The notes under the pieces: generated by a model
What the model saw: only the letters and a program-made list of their open reading frames with translations
Told to the model about the DNA's origin: nothing
Databases searched by the model: none
Shown: positions 23,869-34,008 of the stretch, one piece after another
Layout of the letters: every line of letters starts with the position of its first letter
Numbering within the stretch: position 1 is the first letter of the stretch
Made by a program: the position numbers and the translations under genes
NCBI GenBank assembly: GCA_009363875.1
Contig: CM018694.1
Location: 992,001-1,056,000 of the forward strand
Reading direction: 5' to 3'
Origin: Mikania micrantha
Taxonomy: Eukaryota > Streptophyta > Magnoliopsida > Asterales > Asteraceae
Length of the DNA: 64,000 nt

Positions 23869-25276
23869 TTGAAGTGTAAGCGAGACGATAGAGGCGTGAT
23901 TGTTCGAAACAAGGCACGTTTGGTTGTACAAGGGTTCAAACAGATAGAAGGAATTGATTATGATGAGGTTTTTGCACCAGTGGTGCGGCTTGAAGCGATA
24001 AGATTATTTTTATCTTTTGCTGCTCACCGGAAGTTTAAAGTCTTTCAACTGGATGTTAAGTCTGCATTTCTTTATGGTTCATTGAAGGAGACAGTGTACG
24101 TTTGTCAGCCACCGGGCTTTGAGGATCCTATCCATCGGGATCAGGTCTATATCCTCGACAAAGCACTGTATGGTCTTCATCAAGCTCCTCGAGCTTGGTA
24201 TGAGACTCTCTCGACTCACCTTATTGAACACGGGTTCAATAGGGGTCAAATAGACAAAACTCTGTTTTATCGGGAAAAGGGCAAGGACATTCTCCTTGTT
24301 CAGATCTATGTGGATGACATCATCTTCGGATCTACCGATGAGCAGATGTGTTTAGAATTTAAGCAGGTTATGATTGAGAAGTTTGAGATGAGTGCTATGT
24401 CTGACATCAAGTTCTTTTGGGTTTACAAATTGATCAGTCTGATGATGGTATTTTTATCCATCAGACCAAATACATTCAAGATGTACTAAAACGGTTTAGC
24501 ATGCTTGACTGTAAACCCATTTCCACGCCTATTCAGCCCAATCACGGGATTGAGCCGGATATTAAGGGGGAGTTAATTGATGCTACATTATATCGTGGAA
24601 TGATTGGAGCTTGATGTATTTGACGGCCTCTAGACCAGATATTGTATTCGCTACAAGTATCTGTGCTCGCTATCAATCAAAGCCTAAAGTCTCTCATCTG
24701 ATTGCAGTCAAGAGGATTTTACGTTATCTGAAGGGTGCACCAAACACCGGTTTGTGGTATCCTAAGGATGATAACTATACCTTCCATGCTTATAGTGATT
24801 CAGACTATGGAGGATGCAAGACTGATTCCAAATCAACTACTGGTGGTGCTCAGTTTCTAGGGGAGAGATTAGTCTCATGGCAGTGTAAGAAACAGACATA
24901 TGTTGCTACATCTACATGTGAAGCTGAATATGTAGCAGCTGCCAGTTGTTGTTCCCAAGTCTTGTGGATACAACAACAGATGTGAGACTATGGACTTAAT
25001 TTTTTAACGACTCCGATTCATGTAGACAATGAGGTTGCAATTGCGATTACCAAGAATCCAGTGTATCATTCACGTTCTAAACACATTGATATTCGATTTC
25101 ATTTCATACGCGATTGCTATGAAAAGAAACTGATTGATGTGGTGAAAATACACACAAACGAGCAAAGGGCAGACCTTCTCACCAAGGCCTTTGATAAACA
25201 ACGTTTTGAGTACTTACTCAAATTAAATGGGATCAGGGTCATGGGTGAGGTAATCAAGAATCAAATTCCTTCATAA
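23869..25276 (+). pseudogene. RT-RNase H of element B
   Basis: Matches E 54205-55621. RT motifs ALYGLHQAPRAWYETL and YVDDIIFG, and RNase H motifs YSDSDYGGCKTD and STCEAEYVAAA, are intact. A single-T loss in the T run near 24415 and a single-G loss near 24607 shift the frame. A TGA at 24983-24985 stands where A and E have AGA. It ends IKNQIPS at 25276. Confidence 0.9.
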
Positions 25277-27381
25277 TCATTTTTTATTGAATTAACATCA
25301 GATTTTTTATTTTTTATTTTGTGTTTTTGTTCTTAGGGGGAGAAAAGTTTGAAAAATACAAAAACATTAAAAAATCAAAAATCTGAGAAATTAATTCTAC
25401 ATAATGAGAAATGATAGTACATTATTTGCATTTGGAAACATATCTGTATGTGTTATTAAAAATTAAAAGTAATTACATGTATTAAGAGTGATGTGTTGGT
25501 AGGTATATAACTTAGTTAGGATAAGTTTAAACAAATTTTTGATTATACTTTATAAGAAACAGATGCTTAGAATGCAGTACTTAGTTTTGTCCTGAAAGAG
25601 TGGTAATTTTTCTGACAGAATGTTTTTGAACAAAAAGTCAAAGTACTAGTTTGATCATGTGTTTAATTTTTAAAAGAAATTCTGATTTTGTTTTTCTTTT
25701 ATTTTAGTTTAAAGCTGGAACATTCTTTGCGTATACTTACGTATCGACCTGATTGTTATAGCTTTAAACAATTCAAATTTGTTTTCTTGGTTCTGATTAA
25801 GATTTGGACAATCTCTGTGTATATGAAAATATCGAACTGATTGTTAAAAGCCTAATCTTAAATTATTGTTTCGTTCATTTTCTGAATCATTTGAGCATAC
25901 GTAAGTATCAACCTTGATTCCAAGATCTTGAACAATTTCAAATTGTTTTCTATTTTCTTATTTTCAAAAAGAAATTCTGTTTTATTTTTACATGATCAGA
26001 TTAGTTGAAATTGAAATTATAAGTTTGAGAACATTTATGTTTGATTTGTTATTCACAAATCGGGGATGTGTTCAAGTAAATGGATTATTATAAAGTGTTT
26101 TCATAATCTTGTTTTAAACTTATTTTTGACTAAGTGATAAATTTAAAAGGATAAGTATACTGACAATCATCTTAAAACTTGTAATTTGCAGATAATATTT
26201 GAGATAATTCATACAGATGTGTTGAAAATTGTAAAATAATATGATCTCATGTCAGGATCTTTCTCAAACAAAAAGATTTTATTTTTTTAGTGTAGTTATT
26301 TTGATAATTTTGTGGTTTATTTGTTCTGAAAATTTGAAAAATTCCAAAAAGATTTTAATTTTTTATCTGATGTTAAATCAATAATTTTTGATTATTTGTT
26401 TGACTTTGGAACAATTAAATATGATTTAGTTTTGAAATTAAAAGAAAAATCAAGTTTTTGAAAAGGTTCGGCTGGTGAATGTTTGAGAAGGTTCGCAGAA
26501 AGGGTTCGTTGGTAAGGTTCGTCATTTAGGTTCGCTAGCTAGGTGTGTAGCTAGGTTCGCTGAAATGGTTCGCAAGATAGGTTCGTGACAATGGTTCGTT
26601 GGCTATGGTTCGTTTAGAATGGTTCGTTGCTCAATGGTTCGTTGAAAAAGGTTCGTTACCATGGTTCGCTGAAAAGGTTCGTGAGGTATATATATACAGG
26701 GTTCGCGAATATGGTTCGTTACTTTCATTTTTTTACAGACGGCGAACCCTTAAGAAATTTTTTTCGATTTTCGATCTTGGACCACCCAGAATTTTTTGTT
26801 GTTATCATTAGATTCAGAATCATCTCGTGAACATTTCTAGGTAGAAATTTTGGAATTTGACCGAGTAATTTGAGAGATCTGAGTGATTTTAGAAGTTTTT
26901 AGATCGAATCGGTAATTTGACTTAAAACTGGTTAAAATCTAAAAATTGGACAAACCATCTTCATTAAAGTTGTTCATCGGTATGTTTCGAACCTGGGTGT
27001 CAAATTTTATCATCAAATTCGATGTTTTGAAATTTTGATTTCAAACTTGGAAATGGTTCGCTGGTTGAACAGGTTCGTGGGAATGAACAAAGGTTCGCCG
27101 AACCATAAGGTTCGTTTGAATCTAAAAGGTTCGTGGCGAACTTCTGAATTTCCAATCAACCGAACCTTTTGGTCAAGGTTCGTTTGACCAACAGGTTCGT
27201 GTGATATAAGGTTCGTTCACATGAAGGTTCGCTCAAAAGGTTTGTCTGATGACTAGGTTCGTCTGATTTAGGTTCGTTCAACATTAGGTTCGTTGAAGAA
27301 AGATAGGTTCGCTGGTCTACTTAGAAATTTTTTTTAATTTTTTAATTTTGTTTCTAATTGTTTTTATTTTTATTTGTAGAA
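25277..27381 (+). other. Non-coding region between pol and extra ORF (B)
   Basis: 2.1 kb with no ORF, collinear with E 55622-57803 and with A in reverse. First half AT-rich: internal purine tract AGGGGGAGAA at 25335-25344, and three inverted repeats (TTTAAAGCT 25708 with AGCTTTAAA 25760; TTAAGATT 25797 with AATCTTAA 25854; GAATCA 25884 with TGATTC 25915), each loop holding a TATC(G/A)ACCTGATT-like string. Second half: GGTTCG array. It ends in a T-rich tract and TTTGTAG just before the extra ORF's ATG, a splice-acceptor-like context. Confidence 0.8.
26463..27312 (+). repeat. GGTTCG motif array, element B
   Basis: I count 30 GGTTCG hexamers, 17 at 26463-26720 and 13 at 27055-27312, with a gap of ordinary sequence between the two clusters. 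Almost all are on the sense strand and followed by C, T or G rather than A. Spacing varies from about 9 to 50 bp. Confidence 0.9.
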
Positions 27382-30300
27382 ATGGCAAATCTAGTTTTCG
27401 GAGACAAACATAATGTTTGTGCTTACTTGGATCCTACTACCAAGAATGGTCAAGATTTTCGTCCTATGATCGAGTTTCTCAGAAGATCAAGAATTTATCA
27501 TGCTATTTCCAGTTCGGTTCAAATTTACAGATCACATATTCAGAGTTTCTGGGGATCAGCAAGAGTTATTTCTGTGGATGATGTTTATGTGATAGATGCG
27601 AATGTGTTTGGGCAAGCAATTTGTATATCTGAAGCTGATATTAGGAGGGTATTGCAGTTTGGAGGAGAACCGGATGGTGTAACTCTCATTCCTGAAAGTT
27701 GCATCAAAGGTTGTTTTCTAAGGATTCGTTACTTTGGAGCTTATAACTCCATATCGGTGAAGAAGGGCAAGCTACCTCTGTAATACAAGTTCTTAGCTCA
27801 TGTTCTACTTCATTGCCTGAGTATGAGGAAGGGAACTTTCGACGAGTTGAGAGATTTCATGAGGTCTGCTATGGTTGCTATTATATTGAACAAACCGTTC
27901 AATTTCTCCGGCATGATCTTCCGATACATGTGTGATAATGTGACGAAGGCTAAGGATAGATTTTATATGTATCCTAGGTTCGTACAGATGCTTATAGATG
28001 AGAGGATGCCTGAAGGGATGCTACCCAGGGAAGCAGGGGATCTTCTGAAACTTAAGCATATGACTGATTCCAGTTTGGGTCAAGTCAGAGTTTACCAGAG
28101 AACTGGGGATGCAGTTTTGGAGAAAAATTTGATAGGTCACTGTGCCAGGGCAAATTATGTTGCGCCTGAGAATGATGCATGGAGGCATGAGGATTCAGAA
28201 TCTGACAATGAAGATGTTGCAGCTGAGGATACTCAAGCACCACCTCCACCTCCACCAAGACAAAAAACAAGGAAGACTCCTGGTCAATCTTCTCAATCTA
28301 CTCCTCAAGCTAAATCATCACAAGAACAGAGTTCTCAGGAACCTTTAGAGGTTGATATGTCTGAGCATCGGACAGAGGCTGATGTTGCTAGTAATGATGA
28401 AGCTGAATCTTCTGACACTGGGTCAGAGTTTGAGATGGTTCAAGAAGGAAATCAGATGGTGAGGAGAATGAAGAGAAAGTTTGTTGAAAAGGCTGCTGAA
28501 GAAAGGGAAGAAAAAGATGATCCTATCTTTATACCTGAAGAGCCTGAATCTTCTAAGCCAAAGAAGATAAAGAGAATGGCCAAGAGAGGCCTTATGAGAA
28601 GAAAAAGACTAAGACTGATAAGACCACTGTGTCTTCACCTGTGATTGCTACTTCGGTTCCTATTTCTGATTCTCCGATTGTTACTACATCAGTTTCTGTT
28701 TCTGCTTCATTGATCATTACTTCAGTTCCTGTGTCTATTATTCATGCATCTACTCTACAAACAGGTAGCTTCTTTTACACCATTTTTTGTGGAGGCTACT
28801 ACTGTTTCTACATCATTGCCAGAGACTGTTATTCCTCAGGATTCACTTCCTAGAGATGATTTATTTTCAGGACTTGATGATCTAGGAGATATAAATTTCA
28901 CTGATTATGATGATTCAGAGATTAAAAGAAGATTATCTGCTTTGTCTAAAGAGTTTGAAGAATATAAGCAAGGAAAAGAAAAGGAGGTTGCTGAGAAACC
29001 ATCTTCATCCACTTCTGGGCTGAATGAGTTAAAAGCTCAAATGGATCTGATGATGAAGTGGAAAGAACAAGAGGTTGCTGAGAAGAAAGTGTTGAAAGAT
29101 AAAATTTCTGAGTTAGAATTTTTTGTTAAGATGCAATATGATGATATTGTTGAGTTGAAGAATGAGAACATGGATTTAAGGATCAAGACAAGAGAGTTGG
29201 AGAAAAATATGACAAAGTCAGAAGCTTCAAGTTCTAAAGTTGAAAAGGTGGTGGTAGATTTGGATATTGATGAGGAGGAGAAGATAGAAGAAGAAGAAGA
29301 AGAGGTTGACTATGGTGATACTGATGTTGATGAACATACTAATGATACTGATTTTGATGGTGATGGTGGAGCAGGTGGTGATGCTGGTGGAGTTGTTGGA
29401 AGTTCTGGTAGTTTGAATTCTGTGACTGGAGCCATTGTGGTTTATACTCCTTCCAAACTTGCTACTGATGCAGTTCCTTTGACTTCTGTATCTTCTGATA
29501 GGGCTAGGAATTTTACTGAAGTTGTTTTTGAGGATTTAGATGCAATAGAACATCCTATGGCTATTCTTGATTATTCTCTGCCTACCTTTCTTGATTTATT
29601 TAAAATGAATTCTGATATAGACTTGCAGAGAAACATTATTGAAGTTCAAGTAAATCAGGAGATAGAAGAAGGGGAGATTATTGGAGATTATTCAGTTCAA
29701 GACTATCAATCTATATTTGATGATGATAAGGATGATGATGATGATTTGATGTTTGATTTTGAAGAATATGATGATACTGATTTGTCTGATTTTGATAAAG
29801 ATGTTATTGATGAAGAATTGCTGAATCTAAACATGATGAAGAAAATGTTTGAAGCTGGAAGTATGTCAAGTACAACTCTGAATCCAGTTAAAGTAAAGAC
29901 AAACATGGATTTATGGAATGAGATTCAAGATGAAACTAAGTATATTATTGATCATCTACATTCTTTCAAGATTATGAGAGAAGAGTATGAAGATAAAGAT
30001 CCAGAAAACCTAACTAAACAATCCACAAAGTTCAAGATTGGATCTAAATCCAAGATGATTGGAAGGATTAATAGTTATGGTTATTTTCATTACATTCCTG
30101 GAAGTTTACCTGATAAGGGTTGTTATGTGGTGAAAAGAATTGATGGATGCCAATACTTTGGCAAGGCTACTGATATGATGAGTCTACCAGCTTTTGAGTG
30201 CAAAGATCTTTCAAGACTAAGAATGATAAAGCCTATACAGACTCGTCACAATGAGATTTTTGAGAACTTGTTAAAGAAAGAAGCAAGGTTTGGATGGAGT

Positions 30301-30858
30301 TTATTATCTCCTCGGTTCAGAGAAAGATTCAAAGATTATGTGAAGCCAACAGTTTACAAGAGGCCAAGATTAAGGAAGGTTGAACAAGATTGGAATCCAT
30401 ATTTCAAATTCTGGTTTTATGATGAAAGAACTTCAGAAGGTGTGATTGTATTGAAGCAAGATGATGATTGGAGGGTGATAAGAATGCTTGATCCTATATG
30501 GATTGTGAATTGCTCAAGAGATGATATTGTTTTGTTGGATTCAGCTCAGATATATGCTGAAGATGGATTTCATGATGTTGGACTGAGCTACAAAGATATG
30601 GCAATTCAATATCAGACCATTGCACGAATGTGTTTTACTTTGCGTATACATTCTGGTTGTAATTGGAATGATGTGAATTACTTGTATACTGAATTGATGG
30701 AGTTGCAAAAGGAAAGAGATGAACGAGATGATAGATTGATGGAAGAAAGATTGGCAAAGATACCACGTTCGGTTGTTATACGAGCGGTGGATAATGTTGT
30801 GGCTGAAGACATTGGAGAGTCAAGTGGTGTCAAAGACAAAGTTGCAGATCAAGACTAA
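27382..30858 (+). pseudogene. Extra ORF downstream of pol, element B copy
   Basis: The start is MANLVFGDKHN at 27382. Layout as in A and E: N-terminal domain, Pro-rich acidic linker (APPPPPPRQ near 28230), basic patch (KPKKIKRMAKR), Ser/Thr/Val-rich stretch, coiled coil (EIKRRLSALSKEFEEY onward), Asp/Glu tract, C-terminal domain. This copy keeps the natural C-terminus, RAVDNVVAEDIGESS to DQD and TAA at 30856-30858. Defects: TAA at 27781-27783 (Gln codon in A and E), a frameshift in the MAKR patch near 28590, and an indel near 28765. From 28744 to 30858 the frame is open, the best-preserved C-terminal half in the window. Confidence 0.85.
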
Positions 30859-30880
30859 AGATTTTTGATAGCAAACATTA

Positions 30881-30890
30881 AGGGGGAGTT
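30881..30890 (+). promoter_or_regulatory. Polypurine tract of element B
   Basis: AGGGGGAGTT directly before the 3' LTR, identical to the tracts of A and E. Confidence 0.9.
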
Positions 30891-31383
30891 TGTTAGTGCA
30901 TTTTTGTAATTGTTTGCTATTCAAAAGTTGTATTTATTTTGTTATTGTAAAGGTTCGTTTAAGGTTTGCCAAGGTTCGTCTGGCCCACGAACCTAGGCAG
31001 GTTCGGCGAACCTATTGTGTTGATAGGTTCGGCGAACCTATAAGCCTTGAGATGGTTCGGCTAACGAACCTAAGGGTTTGCTCAGCGAACCTTAGGGTTC
31101 GGCTGACGAACCTAAGGTTCGCTGGTCTGTAGTATATATAGTAGTTGTGTTTAGAACTTAGACAGAACTTTTGGGGATAGATCTGTGGATTCTCTCTGTG
31201 TGAGAAGTCAGTAATTCTGATTGAGTCTTGTAATCATTGGTTGATAATACAAGATTTGTTTTATGAATTGCTTGTGATCTTGAGTTTTATACATATTAAC
31301 AATGGATTCCGCACATCGTTAATAGTTCGTAGAACTTCTTATTCGATCCTAATCATTTGGAGATTTCATTCACCAAACCAACA
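30891..31383 (+). repeat. 3' LTR of element B (493 bp)
   Basis: Runs TGTTAGTGCA to CCAAACCAACA and is followed by TATAC, the TSD candidate whose partner is lost. A motif cluster at 30950-31125 includes the 19-bp palindrome ATAGGTTCG-G-CGAACCTAT (31023-31041). It contains TATATATAG near 31132 and the GGATTCCGCAC box near 31302. Confidence 0.9.
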
Positions 31384-32253
31384 TATACTCTAATGACAAC
31401 AACTTTATTAGGGTTTTTCTTTTTTATGCTTGACAGTATGTTGTGTGGCTCCATATGTGGCTTTGTCAGCTACCCCGCCATCTTCTATTCATCTAGAGAA
31501 AATATTCTTACAAATGGATACCCCTACATACATTGAGCATGATCATGGCTATGTTCGTTGTTCCTGACCTGCAACTTCCAAACAAGATATTTTTATTCGT
31601 ATAGGGAAACCATTTAAAAGGGCATCCATTTTTGTTGTGTTGAAAAATAAGGACTAATGAGCCTCAACCACACCTCCCAACCTTTGAGAAAAACCACTGT
31701 GCAGCTTAACAAGTGAATAACAGCCTTTGAAGATTCACAAAAGAACAACCGTGGACAATTACTCTCAACCACTGAGCTTCATCCTTAAAACACAACCACG
31801 GATCATCCTTACCTTGGAAAACAACAGCTGAGTCAACAATGACAACCGCGGATCAGCATCCGCGGTTTGAACATTGTTGACACAAAAATTGCTTAAAACC
31901 ACGGAAAAGCTAAAGACTGAGGAACCACTTAAGACTTAAGTTTACATTGTTGTTGACTATATATCAGTTGTTGTACTATTCTGTTCGTATCAGTGTCTAT
32001 AACTTTGTCAGCTGTTTGTCTTATTATTTTTGCCTAATAACATTAAATGTTTGGATATTTATATCCCAACATTCCCTATATTTTTTTTAATTTCCTGAGA
32101 ATTCCTTGTGTTATGTGTCTGTTATTTTTCTTTTAGCTAACTTAACAAACTATTGAAACTACCAAGTGTTTGACTTAAGAGGGAGTTTATACCTAGTCAT
32201 TGACCTAGAGTCTAAAGTCGAATATAGGTGGTAAACAACTTTCTTGTCGAACA
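31384..32253 (+). mobile_element. Probable 5' LTR of copia element D
   Basis: The right edge is set by the primer site at 32256; the left edge cannot be placed. It contains repeated AACCACGG/AACCGCGG strings, a large hairpin (31834-31882), and a TATATATCAG string near 31966 that could be a TATA element. There is no ORF of note. The call rests on its position next to the PBS and on homology of the following gag. Confidence 0.55.
31834..31882. repeat. Two-stem hairpin around CCGCGG in D LTR
   Basis: Inner stem AACCGCGGAT (31844-31853), loop CAGC, ATCCGCGGTT (31858-31867), a perfect 10 bp. Outer stem TCAACAATG / CATTGTTGA continues it after a small internal loop. Confidence 0.85.
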
Positions 32254-32255
32254 AT

Positions 32256-32267
32256 TGGTATAAGAGC
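32256..32267 (+). promoter_or_regulatory. Primer-binding site, iMet type (D, mutated)
   Basis: TGGTATAAGAGC, one base different from the TGGTATCAGAGC of A and E. It lies two bases after the LTR end ACA. Confidence 0.8.
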
Positions 32268-32451
32268 CTTGTTCTTCAGTTCTTGGTTTAACCATCAAGT
32301 CTGAAAATCAGAGCTCACTTCGATATTCGATTGCTTAGACTCTCTTTTTCAATTGTTTTACTTCACTTCTTTGATTTAACTTTAACATAGATCCTCATAA
32401 CACTGGTTCTGCCACAAAACCTCCTATACTGGTTAGAAATCAGTATAATAT

Positions 32452-33371
32452 ATGGTAGAGGAGAATGATTCACTTCCTGTCAACAACCATACTGGTTGTT
32501 GGAGGTCAGTTATGATCGGACCACACAAACATATGGTCCTGGACACGAAAACTGGAAACTCTATTCCAAATGATCCTCATAACTATACTGGGGAAGATTA
32601 TCAGAAACTGGAGGTTGATGCTAAGGCTCATGCCCAGTTAGATATGGCACTCCTTAACTCGATATACTCATGTCTCCTCTACCATGAATCTAAAAAAGAT
32701 TTATGGGATGACTTAAAAGACCAGTTTGGTGGAACTGCTGATGTTGTAGATAATATTCGAGAGATATTAGCTCAACATTATGAAACATTCTCTCAACTTA
32801 ATAATGAAACACTGACCCAGCCATTTGAAAGGTTCACTTCGCTTGTCCTCCCCTTTGGTTCAAGGAACAGGATGATGAAGCCAAATAGAGGGAGAATTAA
32901 AAACTTCTCAATGATGCTTAAGCAGCCAAGAAGGCTCAAGATGAAACTGAGCGAAGAAAACTGAAGGCATTGAAACTCAAGAATCAAGAGGCCCTTCTCA
33001 AAGATGCCTTGAATCAGAAGTTTGAGACTGCAAATGCAAAGGCCAGCCTTGAACAAAAGCTAAAAGAATTAGCTTTCTCAAGTGAAGACGGGGGCATCTG
33101 GGGTGATCAGTAAACCCAAACCAAAGCCAAACAAACCAACTCCTATTGTCCCAGTAAAAGCTATAACTCGGGTTGGGGCTTCTTCTTCAGCCCCATCTAC
33201 CCAAGAAAAACAGGCTCAAATTGAGCCTATCCAATCAGAGCCCAATCAAACCTCTATCACTTCTGCATATAATTCAAAACCAACTTCCCTTACCAAGCCT
33301 ACACCTTCTGTAGGACTTAAGAAACCCTCGGAAACAACTCGGTTCCTTGAGAAATCTGCTCGACAGGGCCT
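32452..33371 (+). pseudogene. gag of copia element D, truncated
   Basis: Encodes a copia gag start unlike that of A/E: a short leader, then a retrotransposon gag domain (DPHNYTGEDYQKLEVDAKAH, ALLNSIYSCL, KDLWDDLKDQFGG). A frame change near 32880-32960 separates it from the Lys-rich helix and the SKPKPKPNKP / QIEPIQSEPNQ tail (33082-33371). The frame ends where element C's LTR begins, so C probably inserted into this gag. The same family appears at 5424-6086. Confidence 0.75.
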
Positions 33372-33956
33372 TGAATAGTGCGGAATCCTATTCAAGGGTT
33401 TTCCAATCGAAATCACCAAGCCCCGTGGCAATCCGACGATGTAGAATCAACGTTCTGATTGAAATTGAAGCACCACGGGGTGAGAATCGAACTTGGACAG
33501 GAAGAGGCGGCTCAAAACCCTAGGAGAATAACTTGGTGCGCTCAGGGGTCAGAGAGATGATGTAAGAGTTACTGAAACATTCTGTTTGCAGTCCTATAAA
33601 TAGACTGAGCTCATTCGGCCGAATGAATGGTGCGAAGCACTCATTCGGACGAGCACTCATTCGGACGAATGTCTCAGCCGAATGGGCTGGTCAACCGAAT
33701 GAGTCATGCGAATGACTCATTCGTTCGCCTCAGCCATTCACTAGGCGTTCATTCGTGTGAAAGGACTCATTCTTAGGAACCATTCACACGAATGGGTCTG
33801 TAACATAGTCAAAGTCAAAGTCAAACATAGTTAAACATATTGAACTCAATTAAACATATGAAAAGTATAGAATAAACGATTTCGTTACTGATATATAAAC
33901 TTTATACAATCCAAGACATACAAAATACAGAACTAGGGACATCACATGCATCAACA
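33372..33956 (-). repeat. 3' LTR of element C (~585 bp)
   Basis: On the minus strand it starts TGTTGATGCATG (ending at 33956), next to the purine tract, like the TGTTAATGCATG start of E. It holds a GTGCGGAATCC box (33378) as in A, B and E. Where those LTRs have GGTTCG motifs, this one has CATTCG/CGAATG motifs (33605-33805), including the perfect palindrome CATTCGGCCGAATG at 33612-33625. The low edge is uncertain. Confidence 0.75.
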
Positions 33957-33968
33957 AAATCCCCCTTG
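33957..33968 (-). promoter_or_regulatory. Polypurine tract of element C
   Basis: The minus strand reads CAAGGGGGATTT beside the LTR. The position is as in A, B and E. Confidence 0.8.
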
Positions 33969-34008
33969 GACCTAGTTCCTACTTTTCAGCTTCAGTCTTC
34001 AAAAACTT

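Larger units (their letters stand above)
23869..31383 (+). mobile_element. Copia (Sirevirus-like) element B, 5' truncated
   Basis: A plus-strand copy of the A/E family that begins abruptly inside RT (at the codons for LKCKRDDRG) and then keeps the full 3' half: RT-RNase H, internal purine tract, non-coding region with motif array, extra ORF, purine tract and 3' LTR. The LTR, gag, protease and integrase are missing. It is fused to element A in inverted orientation at 23868/23869. Confidence 0.9.

Noticed and set aside
26463..27312. GGTTCG motifs as tRNA gene B boxes or SINEs
   Set aside because: A B box needs GGTTCGA followed by NNCC with an A box ~30-60 bp upstream. Here the base after GGTTCG is almost never A and no A boxes or cloverleafs are seen.
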